Assembly (NCBI GenBank): GCA_024684815.1
Contig: JAIKWL010000021.1
Location: 1-54,153, forward strand
Origin: Saccharofermentans sp.
Lineage (GTDB): Bacteria > Bacillota > Clostridia > Saccharofermentanales > Saccharofermentanaceae
DNA: 54,153 nt
Reading direction: 5' to 3'
In this document: piece after piece, positions 7,560 to 16,709 of the stretch
Layout: each line of letters begins with the position of its first letter
How positions within the stretch are numbered: the first letter of the stretch is position 1
Notes under the pieces: model-generated
Database searches by the model: none
The model's input: the letters and a program-made list of their open reading frames with translations, nothing else
What the model was told of the DNA's origin: nothing
Position numbers and translations under genes: made by a program

Positions 7560-10445
7560 ATGCGGGTAAATGATAGTCCGATACTGAAAGAAAAAAGAGG
7601 CACTTTAGGGGTAATAAAAGAGTATTGGCCGCAATTTCTTCTTGCATTTCTTTTTCCTACGCTTACCGTTCTCGCTGCTTTTGCCGTTACCGGATGTTAT
7701 CCTTTCGGCGACAGAACGATGCTTACGGTAGACCTCTACCACCAGTACTGTCCTTTCCTTGTTGCTTTCAGAGATAAGGTCCTGTCCGGTGAATCGTTGT
7801 TCTACAGCTGGAATGACGGCTTGGGACAGGAGTATTATGCTGCTTATGCAAATTATGCGGCAAGTCCGTTAAATATCTTCGCTATATTTTTTACGGCCAA
7901 GACAATGCCGGTATTTATAGGGTTTATAACATGCATACGCGCAGGACTTGCTTCGATCTTTATGGTGTTCTTCCTTTCTGCCAACGATAACAGAAGGATA
8001 GACAACATTACGGTTGTATTCAGCGCTTCATATGCGTTATGCGGATGGTTCATATCTTTTTTCTGGAACATAATGTGGTGTGATGCCGTAGTTTTGCTGC
8101 CGCTCATAGCTTTGGGTCTTCGAAAACTGCTGATTGAAAGAAAGTGCGGCCTGTATATTATCAGTCTGGCTATTGCCATAGCGAGCAATTATTATGCAGG
8201 CTATTTCCTTTGCCTGTTCCTTGTGCTTTTTGCACCGTCATATTATGTATGTCTCTTTTCCCGCGAAAAACCCAAGGGCGATCCTATGAGGCTTTGCTTT
8301 AAAACTTTTATCGGCGCAGCATTGAGATTTGCAGTATCGAGTCTTCTTGCGGCGGGAACCACCGCCATGCTTACCCTGCCGACTTATTTTATATTAAGGA
8401 ACTGCTCGGCTACGGGAGACAGTCTGAAGCCTGAATATGCTTTGACCAATAATCTCTTTAATTTCCTGGGAAGACTTATGGTCGCCGCTAACCCCAATAT
8501 CAGGGACGGAATGGCAAATGTATACAGCGGCCTTATCATTGTTCTCCTTTTGCCGCTTTTCTTCCTTCTTCCGTCAAGGACAGGGATCAAGCTCAAGCAC
8601 AAGATCGTATTCGGTATCCTTCTGGGAGTGATGTATCTGAGTTTTTCGAACCGCACGCTCAACTTTATCTGGCACGGAATGCATTTCCCGAATCAGATAC
8701 CTTACAGGGAATCCTTCCTGATGAGTTTCCTTCTCGTATTTACGGGCTTTCTCACCATAAGGCGTATAAGAGGCCTCGGAGTCAAATATGTTACGGGAAG
8801 CATATTAAGTTCAGTTGCGTTCCTTATTCTCTACGAGAAGTTCGGAGCCGGAAATGAAGGTTACATTCAGATCGGAACGACACTTCTGTTCCTTATCATC
8901 CAGGGTGCCGCGCTTCATACCGTAAGCAATTTCAATTCAGGCAAGAGTGAGTTTTTCTGTGAGACGCTTATCACTGTCACGATGATGGTCGAGATGTTTG
9001 CTGCTTCTCTTATCACCATCGGTCTTGTCTGCTATCACGAAGGCTTTACGAGTTATGCTCCGTACGGGAAAAACAGGAATGAAGTCTGCACCTATGCCGC
9101 AGAGGTTGAAGGTACAGAAGGACATATGAATTTCGAACGTTCGGAACTGTTCCCGAATAATGTGTGCGATCTTCAGTCACTTTATAATGTTAAAGGTTTA
9201 TCGATCTTCTCTTCGACGGCAAGAGAGAGTTTTGTCAAATATATGAGGAACTTCGGTTTCCACAATAACAACATCAACGGACTGCGCAATGCAGGACTTA
9301 CCCGCGTGACCGCTACTCTCTTAGGTGTAAGGAACCTCATTGAGATCGACAAGACACAGGCGGTCCCGGCATTGTTTGAGAAGGAATATTCGGACGGCAA
9401 GATAACATCATGGGGTAATCCCGATGCCCTGAGCGTCGGATTTATGACGGATATGAATGTCACGGATTATGCTCCTGACTACAATAGTGAATTAGACGTA
9501 TTTAAGAAGACAAACGACCTGTTCAAGAGCATGGGGGCAGGAAACGTTTATAAACCTGTTGAGATCATTCCGGGAGATTCCTCCGGACTCGTTAATACAG
9601 ACCGGAAAACGAATACTCTGGTATACGGCACCTCCAGTAATGTGAACAGCGATACTTTTTCATTCAGTGTTACCGTGAAAGATGCCGACATCGGTTCAGA
9701 TATATATGTCTATGCGAATGCACGCAAGGGAGCAAATGTCACCGTAAAAGCAGGTGAGATCAAGAGAACGTTTGAGATAAGAAGTTATCAGATCATAACG
9801 CTGGGAGTTTTTGACGGAACGCCTATTGAACTTACTGTCAATTACTATGAAGAACCGGAATCATCTCTTCATGTATACGGTTATCAGTTAGACAGGTCCG
9901 GATACGATAATATGCTGGAAACTCTTAATGACGAGCAGCTTGAAGTTACAACCTATGACACCACTTCATTGTCCGGCCATATCGATGTTAAAGAAGACGG
10001 GCTGCTGTTCCTGACGATCCCTTATGCCGAGGGCTGGACAGCAGAAGCTGATGGCGAGACGGTTGAGATCATTCCTGTTCAGGATGCTCTTATGGGCATC
10101 AAACTCTGCAAGGGCAGCCACGATATTACTATCAGATACACTCCGGCGGGATTTAAAGAAGGTCTTGTTATAAGCTGTGTTTCAGTATTCTTTATTGCTG
10201 TCATCATCGCTGTTTCTTCTATCGCAGGGAAGATAAGGAAGAAAAAAGAAACAGTTACTGCAGAAAAAGCCGCTGAAAAAGACAGCAGCATTCCTGAAGA
10301 ACCCGTGGTTGATGAGATCCCGGTCAGCGATCTTATCGGGCAAGAGGATAAAGTTACAGAATCCGCACCTGTAAATGAATCAAATGAGGAACAGGATATC
10401 CCTTCTGAAGATGATGCTCCGGAGGTGACAGATGATCAGGAATAA
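7560..10445 (+). CDS. YfhO family polytopic membrane protein
   Basis: This 961-residue protein has many membrane segments in its first 510 residues, a long outside domain of beta character (about 510-870), one further membrane helix (LVISCVSVFFIAVIIAVSSIA) and an acidic cytoplasmic tail. Hallmarks are TVDLYHQYCPFLVAFRDKVLSGESLFYSWNDGLGQEY (split over the first loop) and ANYAASPLNIFAIFF. YfhO-type proteins are GT-C-like and have been linked to glycosylation of lipoteichoic acid in Bacillus and Listeria; this role here is inference. The ATG follows AGAGGT. The 120-base upstream gap separates it from the divergent foldase gene and presumably holds both promoters, of which I see no strong example. 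Confidence 0.88.
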   Translation: MRVNDSPILKEKRGTLGVIKEYWPQFLLAFLFPTLTVLAAFAVTGCYPFGDRTMLTVDLYHQYCPFLVAFRDKVLSGESLFYSWNDGLGQEYYAAYANYAASPLNIFAIFFTAKTMPVFIGFITCIRAGLASIFMVFFLSANDNRRIDNITVVFSASYALCGWFISFFWNIMWCDAVVLLPLIALGLRKLLIERKCGLYIISLAIAIASNYYAGYFLCLFLVLFAPSYYVCLFSREKPKGDPMRLCFKTFIGAALRFAVSSLLAAGTTAMLTLPTYFILRNCSATGDSLKPEYALTNNLFNFLGRLMVAANPNIRDGMANVYSGLIIVLLLPLFFLLPSRTGIKLKHKIVFGILLGVMYLSFSNRTLNFIWHGMHFPNQIPYRESFLMSFLLVFTGFLTIRRIRGLGVKYVTGSILSSVAFLILYEKFGAGNEGYIQIGTTLLFLIIQGAALHTVSNFNSGKSEFFCETLITVTMMVEMFAASLITIGLVCYHEGFTSYAPYGKNRNEVCTYAAEVEGTEGHMNFERSELFPNNVCDLQSLYNVKGLSIFSSTARESFVKYMRNFGFHNNNINGLRNAGLTRVTATLLGVRNLIEIDKTQAVPALFEKEYSDGKITSWGNPDALSVGFMTDMNVTDYAPDYNSELDVFKKTNDLFKSMGAGNVYKPVEIIPGDSSGLVNTDRKTNTLVYGTSSNVNSDTFSFSVTVKDADIGSDIYVYANARKGANVTVKAGEIKRTFEIRSYQIITLGVFDGTPIELTVNYYEEPESSLHVYGYQLDRSGYDNMLETLNDEQLEVTTYDTTSLSGHIDVKEDGLLFLTIPYAEGWTAEADGETVEIIPVQDALMGIKLCKGSHDITIRYTPAGFKEGLVISCVSVFFIAVIIAVSSIAGKIRKKKETVTAEKAAEKDSSIPEEPVVDEIPVSDLIGQEDKVTESAPVNESNEEQDIPSEDDAPEVTDDQE

Positions 10446-12720
10446 AGGAAAGATAAACACAGTTGACGGAGTTTTATTCTGTTTCCTTGCATCTGTCATA
10501 ATCGCGGTTTTTGCTTTGAATATAGGCCTTGTTACAGAGCCGGGAAAGATCCTGCCGACAGGTCTGTCCATGCGTTCGGGCGAGACAGATACGAAGATTA
10601 TCCGCGGAATTGAAATAGCTCTTGATGACATAAACCGTATCAGATCCGGAAATGCAACAGATCTTTGGAGGCTGTTGACATTTGTCCATATGGATCTGTT
10701 CTTTTATCTTGCTCTTATCCTGCCGAAGGCCGTCTCGAAGACAATACTTCTTGCCGGTTATTATGTCAGATTCGGTCTTTGCTGCTCTTCGATGTTTTAT
10801 TTCCTGTCAGGGCATCTGAAGCTCAGGAGACTGGGATCAGCTCTTTTGAGCGTGATGTACACTTTTTCCTCGCAGATCATCTTTTCGGCACAATTTGCTT
10901 CCGTAATGAACATGGCGATCATGCTGCCTTTGGTAATGTCGGCATTTGATTCATATATGCAGAAAAGGACATGGAAATCCTTCACTTTTGTATGTATAGC
11001 ATCATTCGGCTTAAGTGTTACCGGAGGTTTCGGTGTTATTACCGGTATTCCCGCAGTTATCCTCATCAGTTTATTGATGTCGATAAGTCTTTATTCCACA
11101 TTCAGGATGGCATTTACATCATGGCTTAAGCTTTTGGGCGGAATCGTTACCGGTCTTTTGTGTTCCATGCTGTTTGTTATCCCGGGATTCATCTCAATGA
11201 ACTTTGACCTGAATGCATTGCAGAGTTTTGAAAATGCAAAAGTAAACTACACAGTGTTTGATCTTTTAAGGGGCAGCTTTATGCTCCGTTCAGGGAGCAT
11301 GTATGTCAGCAACATCCCGTTGTTCTATATCGGAATCCTTACATTCGTATCGGTTATTCTCTTCGCATTAAACGAGACGGTCCCGGTAAGGATAAAGATC
11401 GCTTCCGCTGTCATTGCAGCTGTTTTCCATATATCCTGCGCTTCCTCTTTTATCAATGAGATGTTAAGTGTTTTCGGCACCGCGCCCCTGATCAACACAT
11501 CAAGGCTGATCTGCCTTGAGATCGTTTTGTTTTTCACCGCGGGGTTAGGAGTTAAGAACCTGAAAACTCTTAAACGCGGTGAGTTTATTGCTGCCGGCCT
11601 TATACCGCTGGCATTTCTCGTTATATCCAACAATTCATCTCTCGGAACGACATTGGCAAGTCCGATAATTATCACGACATTTTTGGCAATGATAGTTGAA
11701 CCGCTTATTGTGTATGCAATTGCAAAAGACAGACTTAATGCTAAAGCGAAAGCCTCTGTGCTTGTTTTTGTTTTTATCATGGTCGGGGTGAACACGGCAT
11801 TTGTATTCTTTAATAATACGGTCCAGAACCAGGCGGCAAGTGAATACTTTACGGATGATAAGGAAGATGATGCTTCAGACATCCTTATCATGGATAATTC
11901 TTTTGATATTCCGGCAATAAATGACAGTGATTCCTATCTCCTGATCCCCGCTGATCTCAGCCGCTATGAGACCGGGGAACGTTTTATCGGCGGTATCAAT
12001 TATCTGTCTGACAATGCTTCTGATGAAGTTCTTTTCGAAAAGGTATACCTGACCGTCTCGGATATAGGGGACTTTGAGCAGGACGGGCTCGACGAGTTCA
12101 TGATCAGGGAGGGATCCAACAGCCTTAGCTTTGAACCTGTTCAGATTACCGGTGATGAAAGAATGTTTGTGTACTGCAGTTATTCAGACGGAGCTTCACT
12201 TAAGATCAGAACCGGCAGTTCGGAAGCGGAGAGAGTGTATACCGGTCCTTTCCTTACCGAGTTAAATGCTGAAGTAGAACCTGTTACACTTGAGTTTAAT
12301 ATCGAAGCTGATGTCACTGAAAGCTGTCATATATCTCTTTATAAACTGAATGAAAAAGCATTGAATGTGCTTGATTCCATGTCGGGAGAAATTGACGGTT
12401 CATCTTTCCTGATCGATTTGAAGAATCCTGCAGGTGTATACACGCTTGTTTTGCCGTATGCCTATGATTCTGATACAGGGATACATATTAACGGAGTTGA
12501 TACCGGTTCTTTCAGTTTCTGCGGGAAGACTGCCGTAACCTTTATTTCCGACGGAAGTAATGTAATGGAGATCTCAATAAAGCGCAGATCCACAGGCATT
12601 GTCCCGGGTGCGGTCTTAAGTGCGGTCTCTGTGAGTTGTCTTATCGTAATTCCTGTTATCCATATGTATAATAAAAAGAAGAAAAATGTATCTGCTGAAG
12701 GAAACGTTGTAAATGCTTAG
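10432..12720 (+). CDS. Second, divergent YfhO-like membrane protein
   Basis: This 762-residue protein overlaps the end of the first YfhO gene by 14 bases and shares its plan: about a dozen membrane segments (to about residue 455), an outside domain, and one final membrane helix (GAVLSAVSVSCLIVIPVIHMY) with a short basic tail. It keeps the family outline (GNATDLWRLLTF, YYVRFGLCCSSMFYFLSGHL, SALLSVMYTFSSQIIF) but is clearly diverged from its neighbour. Two such proteins side by side may act as a pair or on different glycan acceptors. Function is inferred from family only. Confidence 0.75.
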   Translation: MIRNKGKINTVDGVLFCFLASVIIAVFALNIGLVTEPGKILPTGLSMRSGETDTKIIRGIEIALDDINRIRSGNATDLWRLLTFVHMDLFFYLALILPKAVSKTILLAGYYVRFGLCCSSMFYFLSGHLKLRRLGSALLSVMYTFSSQIIFSAQFASVMNMAIMLPLVMSAFDSYMQKRTWKSFTFVCIASFGLSVTGGFGVITGIPAVILISLLMSISLYSTFRMAFTSWLKLLGGIVTGLLCSMLFVIPGFISMNFDLNALQSFENAKVNYTVFDLLRGSFMLRSGSMYVSNIPLFYIGILTFVSVILFALNETVPVRIKIASAVIAAVFHISCASSFINEMLSVFGTAPLINTSRLICLEIVLFFTAGLGVKNLKTLKRGEFIAAGLIPLAFLVISNNSSLGTTLASPIIITTFLAMIVEPLIVYAIAKDRLNAKAKASVLVFVFIMVGVNTAFVFFNNTVQNQAASEYFTDDKEDDASDILIMDNSFDIPAINDSDSYLLIPADLSRYETGERFIGGINYLSDNASDEVLFEKVYLTVSDIGDFEQDGLDEFMIREGSNSLSFEPVQITGDERMFVYCSYSDGASLKIRTGSSEAERVYTGPFLTELNAEVEPVTLEFNIEADVTESCHISLYKLNEKALNVLDSMSGEIDGSSFLIDLKNPAGVYTLVLPYAYDSDTGIHINGVDTGSFSFCGKTAVTFISDGSNVMEISIKRRSTGIVPGAVLSAVSVSCLIVIPVIHMYNKKKKNVSAEGNVVNA

Positions 12721-13702
12721 CAAGAAGATCACAGACGGCACCGAATTTGTTGTTTTCGACATGGAGTGGAATCAGCCGATGCCGGGCAAGGAATATCCTT
12801 TTGATGTCAGCAAGCTTACCGGCGAGATAATCGAGATCGGCGCCCTGAAGTATGTTTATGACAACGGCGAGATCATTTATAAAGATTCTTTCTCGACAAG
12901 CATAGTGCCGGTTCAGTATACCAAGCTCCACTATCATGTTAAGAAAGTAACCCATAAGAAAAATACAGACCTTCTTAAAGGTGTTCCTTTTAAAGAGGCA
13001 TATGCCGGTTTCAGGGATTTTTGCGGCGATGCGATCCTTGTAGGATGGGGAAGTTCGGATCCCGGAATGCTTAAGATGAATCTGTCTTTCTTTGGTCTGG
13101 ATCCGAAGCTTGATATGTTCTTTCTTGATCTTCAGCCTATATTTTCGCTTTTTGCAGGTCTTCGCGGGTCTCAAAGAAGCGTTGAGGCGGCAGTTGATTT
13201 TTATAAAATAGATAAGAATGAGATATTTCACAGCGCAACAGCTGATGCTCATTATACGGGAGCCGTGTTTGAAGAGATCTTTAAACACAACAAGCCGTCT
13301 GAGGTCATTTCCGCCATATCGAGTTCATCGATCGATCCGGATGTCCCGTCTGACTTCAGTTTCGTAGGTCCCGAATGTCTGGACAGTACAACCGCATTTG
13401 CTTCAGCATCGCGTTTTATAAAGAAGTGTCCGTTATGTGAGAAGGATCTTAATGCCAAGATCCCTCCATTCAGGATAAGAAAATCACAATATGCCTTATT
13501 GGAATGCCGGCAGCACGGAGAGCTTTTCTCCAGGACCAGAGTAAAGAAAAGCAAGAGCGGAAATTTTTATCCCGCTTCTGTTATGCGTTTTGCAACACAG
13601 AACGATTATTGGCTGGTTGCCTCCAAAAAAGAGGAGTTTGATAAGTATGGCGAGAAGGGTAAACCCGTTGAAAAAACTGAAGAAGAGAACAATGAGTCAT
13701 AA
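12713..13702 (+). CDS. DEDDh 3'-5' exonuclease with C-terminal zinc-binding-like segment
   Basis: The 329-residue protein is a DnaQ-like exonuclease of the KapD/ERI-1 group. All five DEDDh residues can be placed: D16 and E18 (FDMEWN), D116 (GWGSSDPGML), H173 and D178 (FHSATADAHYTG). The C-terminal part (about 240-290) holds CPLC and a later CRQHG, which may bind zinc. The start overlaps the second YfhO gene by eight bases, so translation is probably coupled. The substrate (RNA or DNA) cannot be told from sequence. Confidence 0.88.
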   Translation: MLSKKITDGTEFVVFDMEWNQPMPGKEYPFDVSKLTGEIIEIGALKYVYDNGEIIYKDSFSTSIVPVQYTKLHYHVKKVTHKKNTDLLKGVPFKEAYAGFRDFCGDAILVGWGSSDPGMLKMNLSFFGLDPKLDMFFLDLQPIFSLFAGLRGSQRSVEAAVDFYKIDKNEIFHSATADAHYTGAVFEEIFKHNKPSEVISAISSSSIDPDVPSDFSFVGPECLDSTTAFASASRFIKKCPLCEKDLNAKIPPFRIRKSQYALLECRQHGELFSRTRVKKSKSGNFYPASVMRFATQNDYWLVASKKEEFDKYGEKGKPVEKTEEENNES

Positions 13703-13708
13703 TCTGTG

Positions 13709-13724
13709 AACAAAATGTTAACAA
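13709..13724 (+). promoter_or_regulatory. Candidate pilus-regulon operator upstream of the PilX-like gene
   Basis: AACAAAATGTTAACAA matches the motif in front of the first pilin gene at 12 of 16 positions. It lies 53 bases before the -35 box, one helical turn further than the two pilin copies (41 bases). It contains the palindrome TGTTAACA. The claim of a shared regulator is inference. Confidence 0.45.
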
Positions 13725-13761
13725 TCTATGTAAAAAAAGTTAGCAAAATTCGAATTTTCTG

Positions 13762-13790
13762 TTGAAATTTGAGCTGAGATGGCATAAAAT
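13762..13790 (+). promoter_or_regulatory. SigA promoter of the PilX-like gene
   Basis: TTGAAA (13762-13767), a 17-base spacer and TAAAAT (13785-13790). The predicted leader of about 85 bases carries a GCGGG/CCCGC hairpin (13816-13830) and a second hairpin (AACCGAT with ATCGTT, 13834-13849). Confidence 0.75.
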
Positions 13791-13881
13791 ATGCTTAACT
13801 TATAGGGTGAATTATGCGGGGCATTCCCGCTGCAACCGATAGAATCGTTACTTAAGACCATAAAGAAGGAAGGTGCTTCTT

Positions 13882-16104
13882 ATGATTAAGAGAATAGGTA
13901 AAACAAAGCAGAGCAAGCAGGGCGCAATACTTGTTATTGTTGTTCTTATCTTGGCGCTGGCAATGATCTTCATTTCTTCTGCCATGATGCTTACCCAGGC
14001 TACAAGAGCTCGTTTGTATGATAATTCGATGTCCAGCCAGGCCAGACTTACGGTTACTGCTGCATCAGAGGTTTTCCTTGAGGCTCTTCAGACTCAGGAG
14101 ATTACCGACGATCAGATCGACAAGCTGCTGGTTAACACACCCGCACGTCATACAAATAACAATGATAAGATCAAGATGCTTATCACCGGCGTTCCCGGAA
14201 TGTCCAACAAGAGCGATAACTGTACTTACCTTGACCTTTATTATCCTGATACGGGTAATAAGGATATTGTCAATGCTGATTTCACGACTGTTATCGGAGA
14301 TCAGGCAGAGAATATCAGAATCGTTCTTCATGTTAAGCACAGAGATCCCAGCTACGGCGGACGTTTTAAGAACCAGATCGATATCGGCGGAACCACTGCT
14401 GTTGCAGAGCTTCGTTTCACAAAGGGTGTCGGCATGGTCAATCCTGAACTTACAGATATTTCTGATAACACCATCCTTTTAAGAGGATCTGCTACTGAGC
14501 ACGCATCAAGCGCTATCTTCTATTCAGATATGATCTTCGCTGAAGGTGCCGTATCTGAATTCGGCGGCGGCAACACCTACCACGGCAACATGATCTTCCT
14601 TGACAGCGCTTACATGAGTACATATTCCAGCGTTAAAGCTATGGATGGTGACTTCTATTTCATTGGTAAGAGTAATAATGATGCCGGCATGATCTTCAAG
14701 CAGGATGCAGGCTGGACTTCAATTGCAAACAAGAGCCGTTTTGTCTTCTCCGGAAGAACAGCTCAGGATAAATCCAAAGATAAGGCCAATGACCAGAACG
14801 GTAAGATAAAGGATGTTCTTACCAGTTCCGGCAGACAGGTTTATTTTGTAGGCAACTCCAACAGTGTCGTACTTGCCACAAACGGAAACCAGAACCAGTA
14901 TTACAACGGAACACAGTATACATACAGTATTAACAATCTGTCTGCAACCAACTCTCTTCCGGCAGATCTTGCCAAGAATCTGAATACATATAAGAGTTAT
15001 AACTATACGTCATCATCAGAGCCTTTCCCGTCTAACGTCGTTAAGGATGTATTTATGGATCTTAACCCTGACGGAAAGACTAGGACGATCGCTGCAGGCA
15101 CAACTCTTACACAGGATGAGTATTCATCTGACGGCAAGACTCTTTATAAAAAGAATGAAAAGATAGATAGTGCCATTACGGTTATTGCTAACCCTATAAC
15201 CAAGTATTATCCGGAATCAAAGAAAGTAAATGGCGCTGTTCCTGACAACAGGATCATCAACATGGGCAATCTCGGCGCATTGGATCCTGATGGCGACAGA
15301 ATCATCAGCCTTACAGCAGGTTATTATCTTATCAAGGGCGGAACAACAACAAACAGCAACACTAACCTCAAGCCTTATGTCCTTTGTATTAATGGCGCTA
15401 AGGCTGCAGATTACCGCTTCTACTTTGAAGCCGGCAGCACTTTTAATCTGAACCTCTGTGTATTTGCACTGTATAATGTTCAGAGTGATCCTGCTCCTGT
15501 TGTCTTCGTCATGGAGCCCGGTGCGGAAATCAGCATGTCCGGTCCGAACTATCGTAATGATGATAAGTGTATCTGTGCTACCGGTTTCCTCTCAATGAAC
15601 CGCAACAAGACATCAGCAAATGCTATCGGATCCTATGTCCAGACCAAATCTGTTGCAAGTGAAGCCAAGGTATGGAGTGATGCTTATAAGGATGAGGGTA
15701 ATAATGCTATTTCTTACTCCGAGTACTATGACAGTAAGGCAAAGCCTTCGATCTACATCTTCGGTACCGGAAGCAACAAGTTTATCGTAGGTGACTGCTG
15801 CACATTCGAAGCTTATATCGGACTTTATGAAGGTTCCACATTCGGCGCAAGGAACGATATAGACAACAACAAGCCTGTATATATCTACGGTAGAGTTGAG
15901 GCTAACAAGTTCGATATGGGTAATACTACAGGCGGATTCTGTATGCCTTACTGCCCGGCACCCGGACAGGCAAACAAGGATCCTAACAACAGACCTGCTG
16001 AGACCAAGTTTGAGATCGTTCAGATCGTATACTACTATGATAGTGGATCATCATCAACACCCAGCGGTTCAAGCGGAACAACTTTCGTCAATACAGGTAG
16101 TTAA
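13882..16104 (+). CDS. PilX-like type IV pilus-associated surface protein
   Basis: The 740-residue protein begins with a short basic region and then QGAILVIVVLILALAMIFISS, the pattern of PilX N-terminal domains: Gly-Ala before a long hydrophobic helix, no Glu at position 5. The rest is outside the cell, rich in Gly, Asn, Ser and Thr, with short strands suggesting a beta-helix (for example SSAIFYSDMIFAEGAVSEFGGGN and the CTFEAYIGLYEGSTFGA region). It ends in a Ser/Gly-rich tail. Such large PilX-type proteins are proposed pilus-tip or minor components. I chose the ATG at 13882, with AAGGAAGG upstream, over a GTG at 13873 that falls inside the ribosome site. It lies 3.4 kb before pilB, separated by a minus-strand operon. 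Confidence 0.72.
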   Translation: MIKRIGKTKQSKQGAILVIVVLILALAMIFISSAMMLTQATRARLYDNSMSSQARLTVTAASEVFLEALQTQEITDDQIDKLLVNTPARHTNNNDKIKMLITGVPGMSNKSDNCTYLDLYYPDTGNKDIVNADFTTVIGDQAENIRIVLHVKHRDPSYGGRFKNQIDIGGTTAVAELRFTKGVGMVNPELTDISDNTILLRGSATEHASSAIFYSDMIFAEGAVSEFGGGNTYHGNMIFLDSAYMSTYSSVKAMDGDFYFIGKSNNDAGMIFKQDAGWTSIANKSRFVFSGRTAQDKSKDKANDQNGKIKDVLTSSGRQVYFVGNSNSVVLATNGNQNQYYNGTQYTYSINNLSATNSLPADLAKNLNTYKSYNYTSSSEPFPSNVVKDVFMDLNPDGKTRTIAAGTTLTQDEYSSDGKTLYKKNEKIDSAITVIANPITKYYPESKKVNGAVPDNRIINMGNLGALDPDGDRIISLTAGYYLIKGGTTTNSNTNLKPYVLCINGAKAADYRFYFEAGSTFNLNLCVFALYNVQSDPAPVVFVMEPGAEISMSGPNYRNDDKCICATGFLSMNRNKTSANAIGSYVQTKSVASEAKVWSDAYKDEGNNAISYSEYYDSKAKPSIYIFGTGSNKFIVGDCCTFEAYIGLYEGSTFGARNDIDNNKPVYIYGRVEANKFDMGNTTGGFCMPYCPAPGQANKDPNNRPAETKFEIVQIVYYYDSGSSSTPSGSSGTTFVNTGS

Positions 16105-16158
16105 GCCAATGGCCTAATTGCCGGATACGGTAAAAGCTTAGTTTAAAAGTTTTAATTA

Positions 16159-16195
16159 AGGGCTGTCTCAACAAAAATGAGACAGCCCTAATAAT
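16159..16195 (+). terminator. Terminator of the PilX-like gene
   Basis: Perfect 12-bp stem AGGGCTGTCTCA / TGAGACAGCCCT with a seven-base loop, followed by AATAATTT. The arms belong to a hairpin family seen at four loci in this window. Confidence 0.85.
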
Positions 16196-16196
16196 T

Positions 16197-16250
16197 TAAA
16201 AGTGTAACTTTACAAAAGAGCAATTAACTCAGGCAGTTACACTTTAATTT
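16197..16250. terminator. Second inverted repeat between convergent genes
   Basis: AAGTGTAACT (to 16209) pairs with AGTTACACTT (from 16235) across a 25-base loop, with TAATTTTT after it on the plus strand and an A-rich flank giving Ts on the minus strand. It can serve the minus-strand operon ending at 16266. Confidence 0.5.
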
Positions 16251-16265
16251 TTGGACGTTATTTCA

Positions 16266-16709
16266 TCATTCGAGGATCAAAAGGTTGGGAATACAGATCA
16301 GGTCTTCTGAGATCGATCCTGCCGGCAGAGTCTCGACTTTGATATCGCTGCTGAGGATAATTCCATATTGATCGAGGCTTTCTTTTGGTGCGATCACCAT
16401 TTCCGCTTTTCCGGATAAACGCAGGAATTCTTCATAAAGAGGATTTGAATCTTCAAGCAGAAGTGTACCTGTATCGATCAGATAAACTACAATAGATGTA
16501 TATGAAGAATTGCAAAGCGCGGAGAGAAATGCGGAGAGAAGCTCTCTTCCGTGATCTGAATCAGACGAATAGTAATCATGCTTTATTAAGACATATCTTG
16601 AGCCGATCTCATCATCGGTTTTCTCATGCATGACCTCAAGGATCGTATTATCGGAATACTGTTCAAGCTCAGTTCCGGAAAAATCAAGATTTCTTTGATT
16701 GCTGTTCAT
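16266..16709 (-). CDS. DsrE-like protein lacking the conserved cysteine
   Basis: The 147-residue protein resembles the C-terminal DsrE/YedF domain: SDHGRELLSAFLSALC, SIVVYLIDTGTLLLEDSNPLYEEFLRLS, then QYGI. In YedF a cysteine motif (CGTCLxYYG) sits before the last of these, but here the segment reads APKESLDQYGI, so a sulfur-carrier role is unlikely. The start overlaps the end of the DUF6062 gene by 26 bases, so the two are translated as a unit. Confidence 0.6.
   Translation of the reverse strand: MNSNQRNLDFSGTELEQYSDNTILEVMHEKTDDEIGSRYVLIKHDYYSSDSDHGRELLSAFLSALCNSSYTSIVVYLIDTGTLLLEDSNPLYEEFLRLSGKAEMVIAPKESLDQYGIILSSDIKVETLPAGSISEDLICIPNLLILE

Noticed and set aside
11325..11891. A 188-codon open frame on the minus strand within the second YfhO gene
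   Set aside because: It mirrors membrane helices of the real gene and gives a Ser/Ala/Ile/Thr-rich product without family features.
12656..13288. A 210-codon open frame on the minus strand opposite the exonuclease gene
   Set aside because: It lies wholly under a gene with all DEDDh catalytic residues and under the YfhO end, has a low-complexity basic product and no ribosome site.
13801..13860. A known c-di-GMP riboswitch before the PilX-like gene
   Set aside because: I found two hairpins but not the conserved bases of either c-di-GMP riboswitch class, so I list only a foldable leader.
16197..16250. Ends of an insertion sequence (inverted repeat of about 10 bases)
   Set aside because: No transposase frame between or near the arms and no target duplication; a terminator is the simpler reading.
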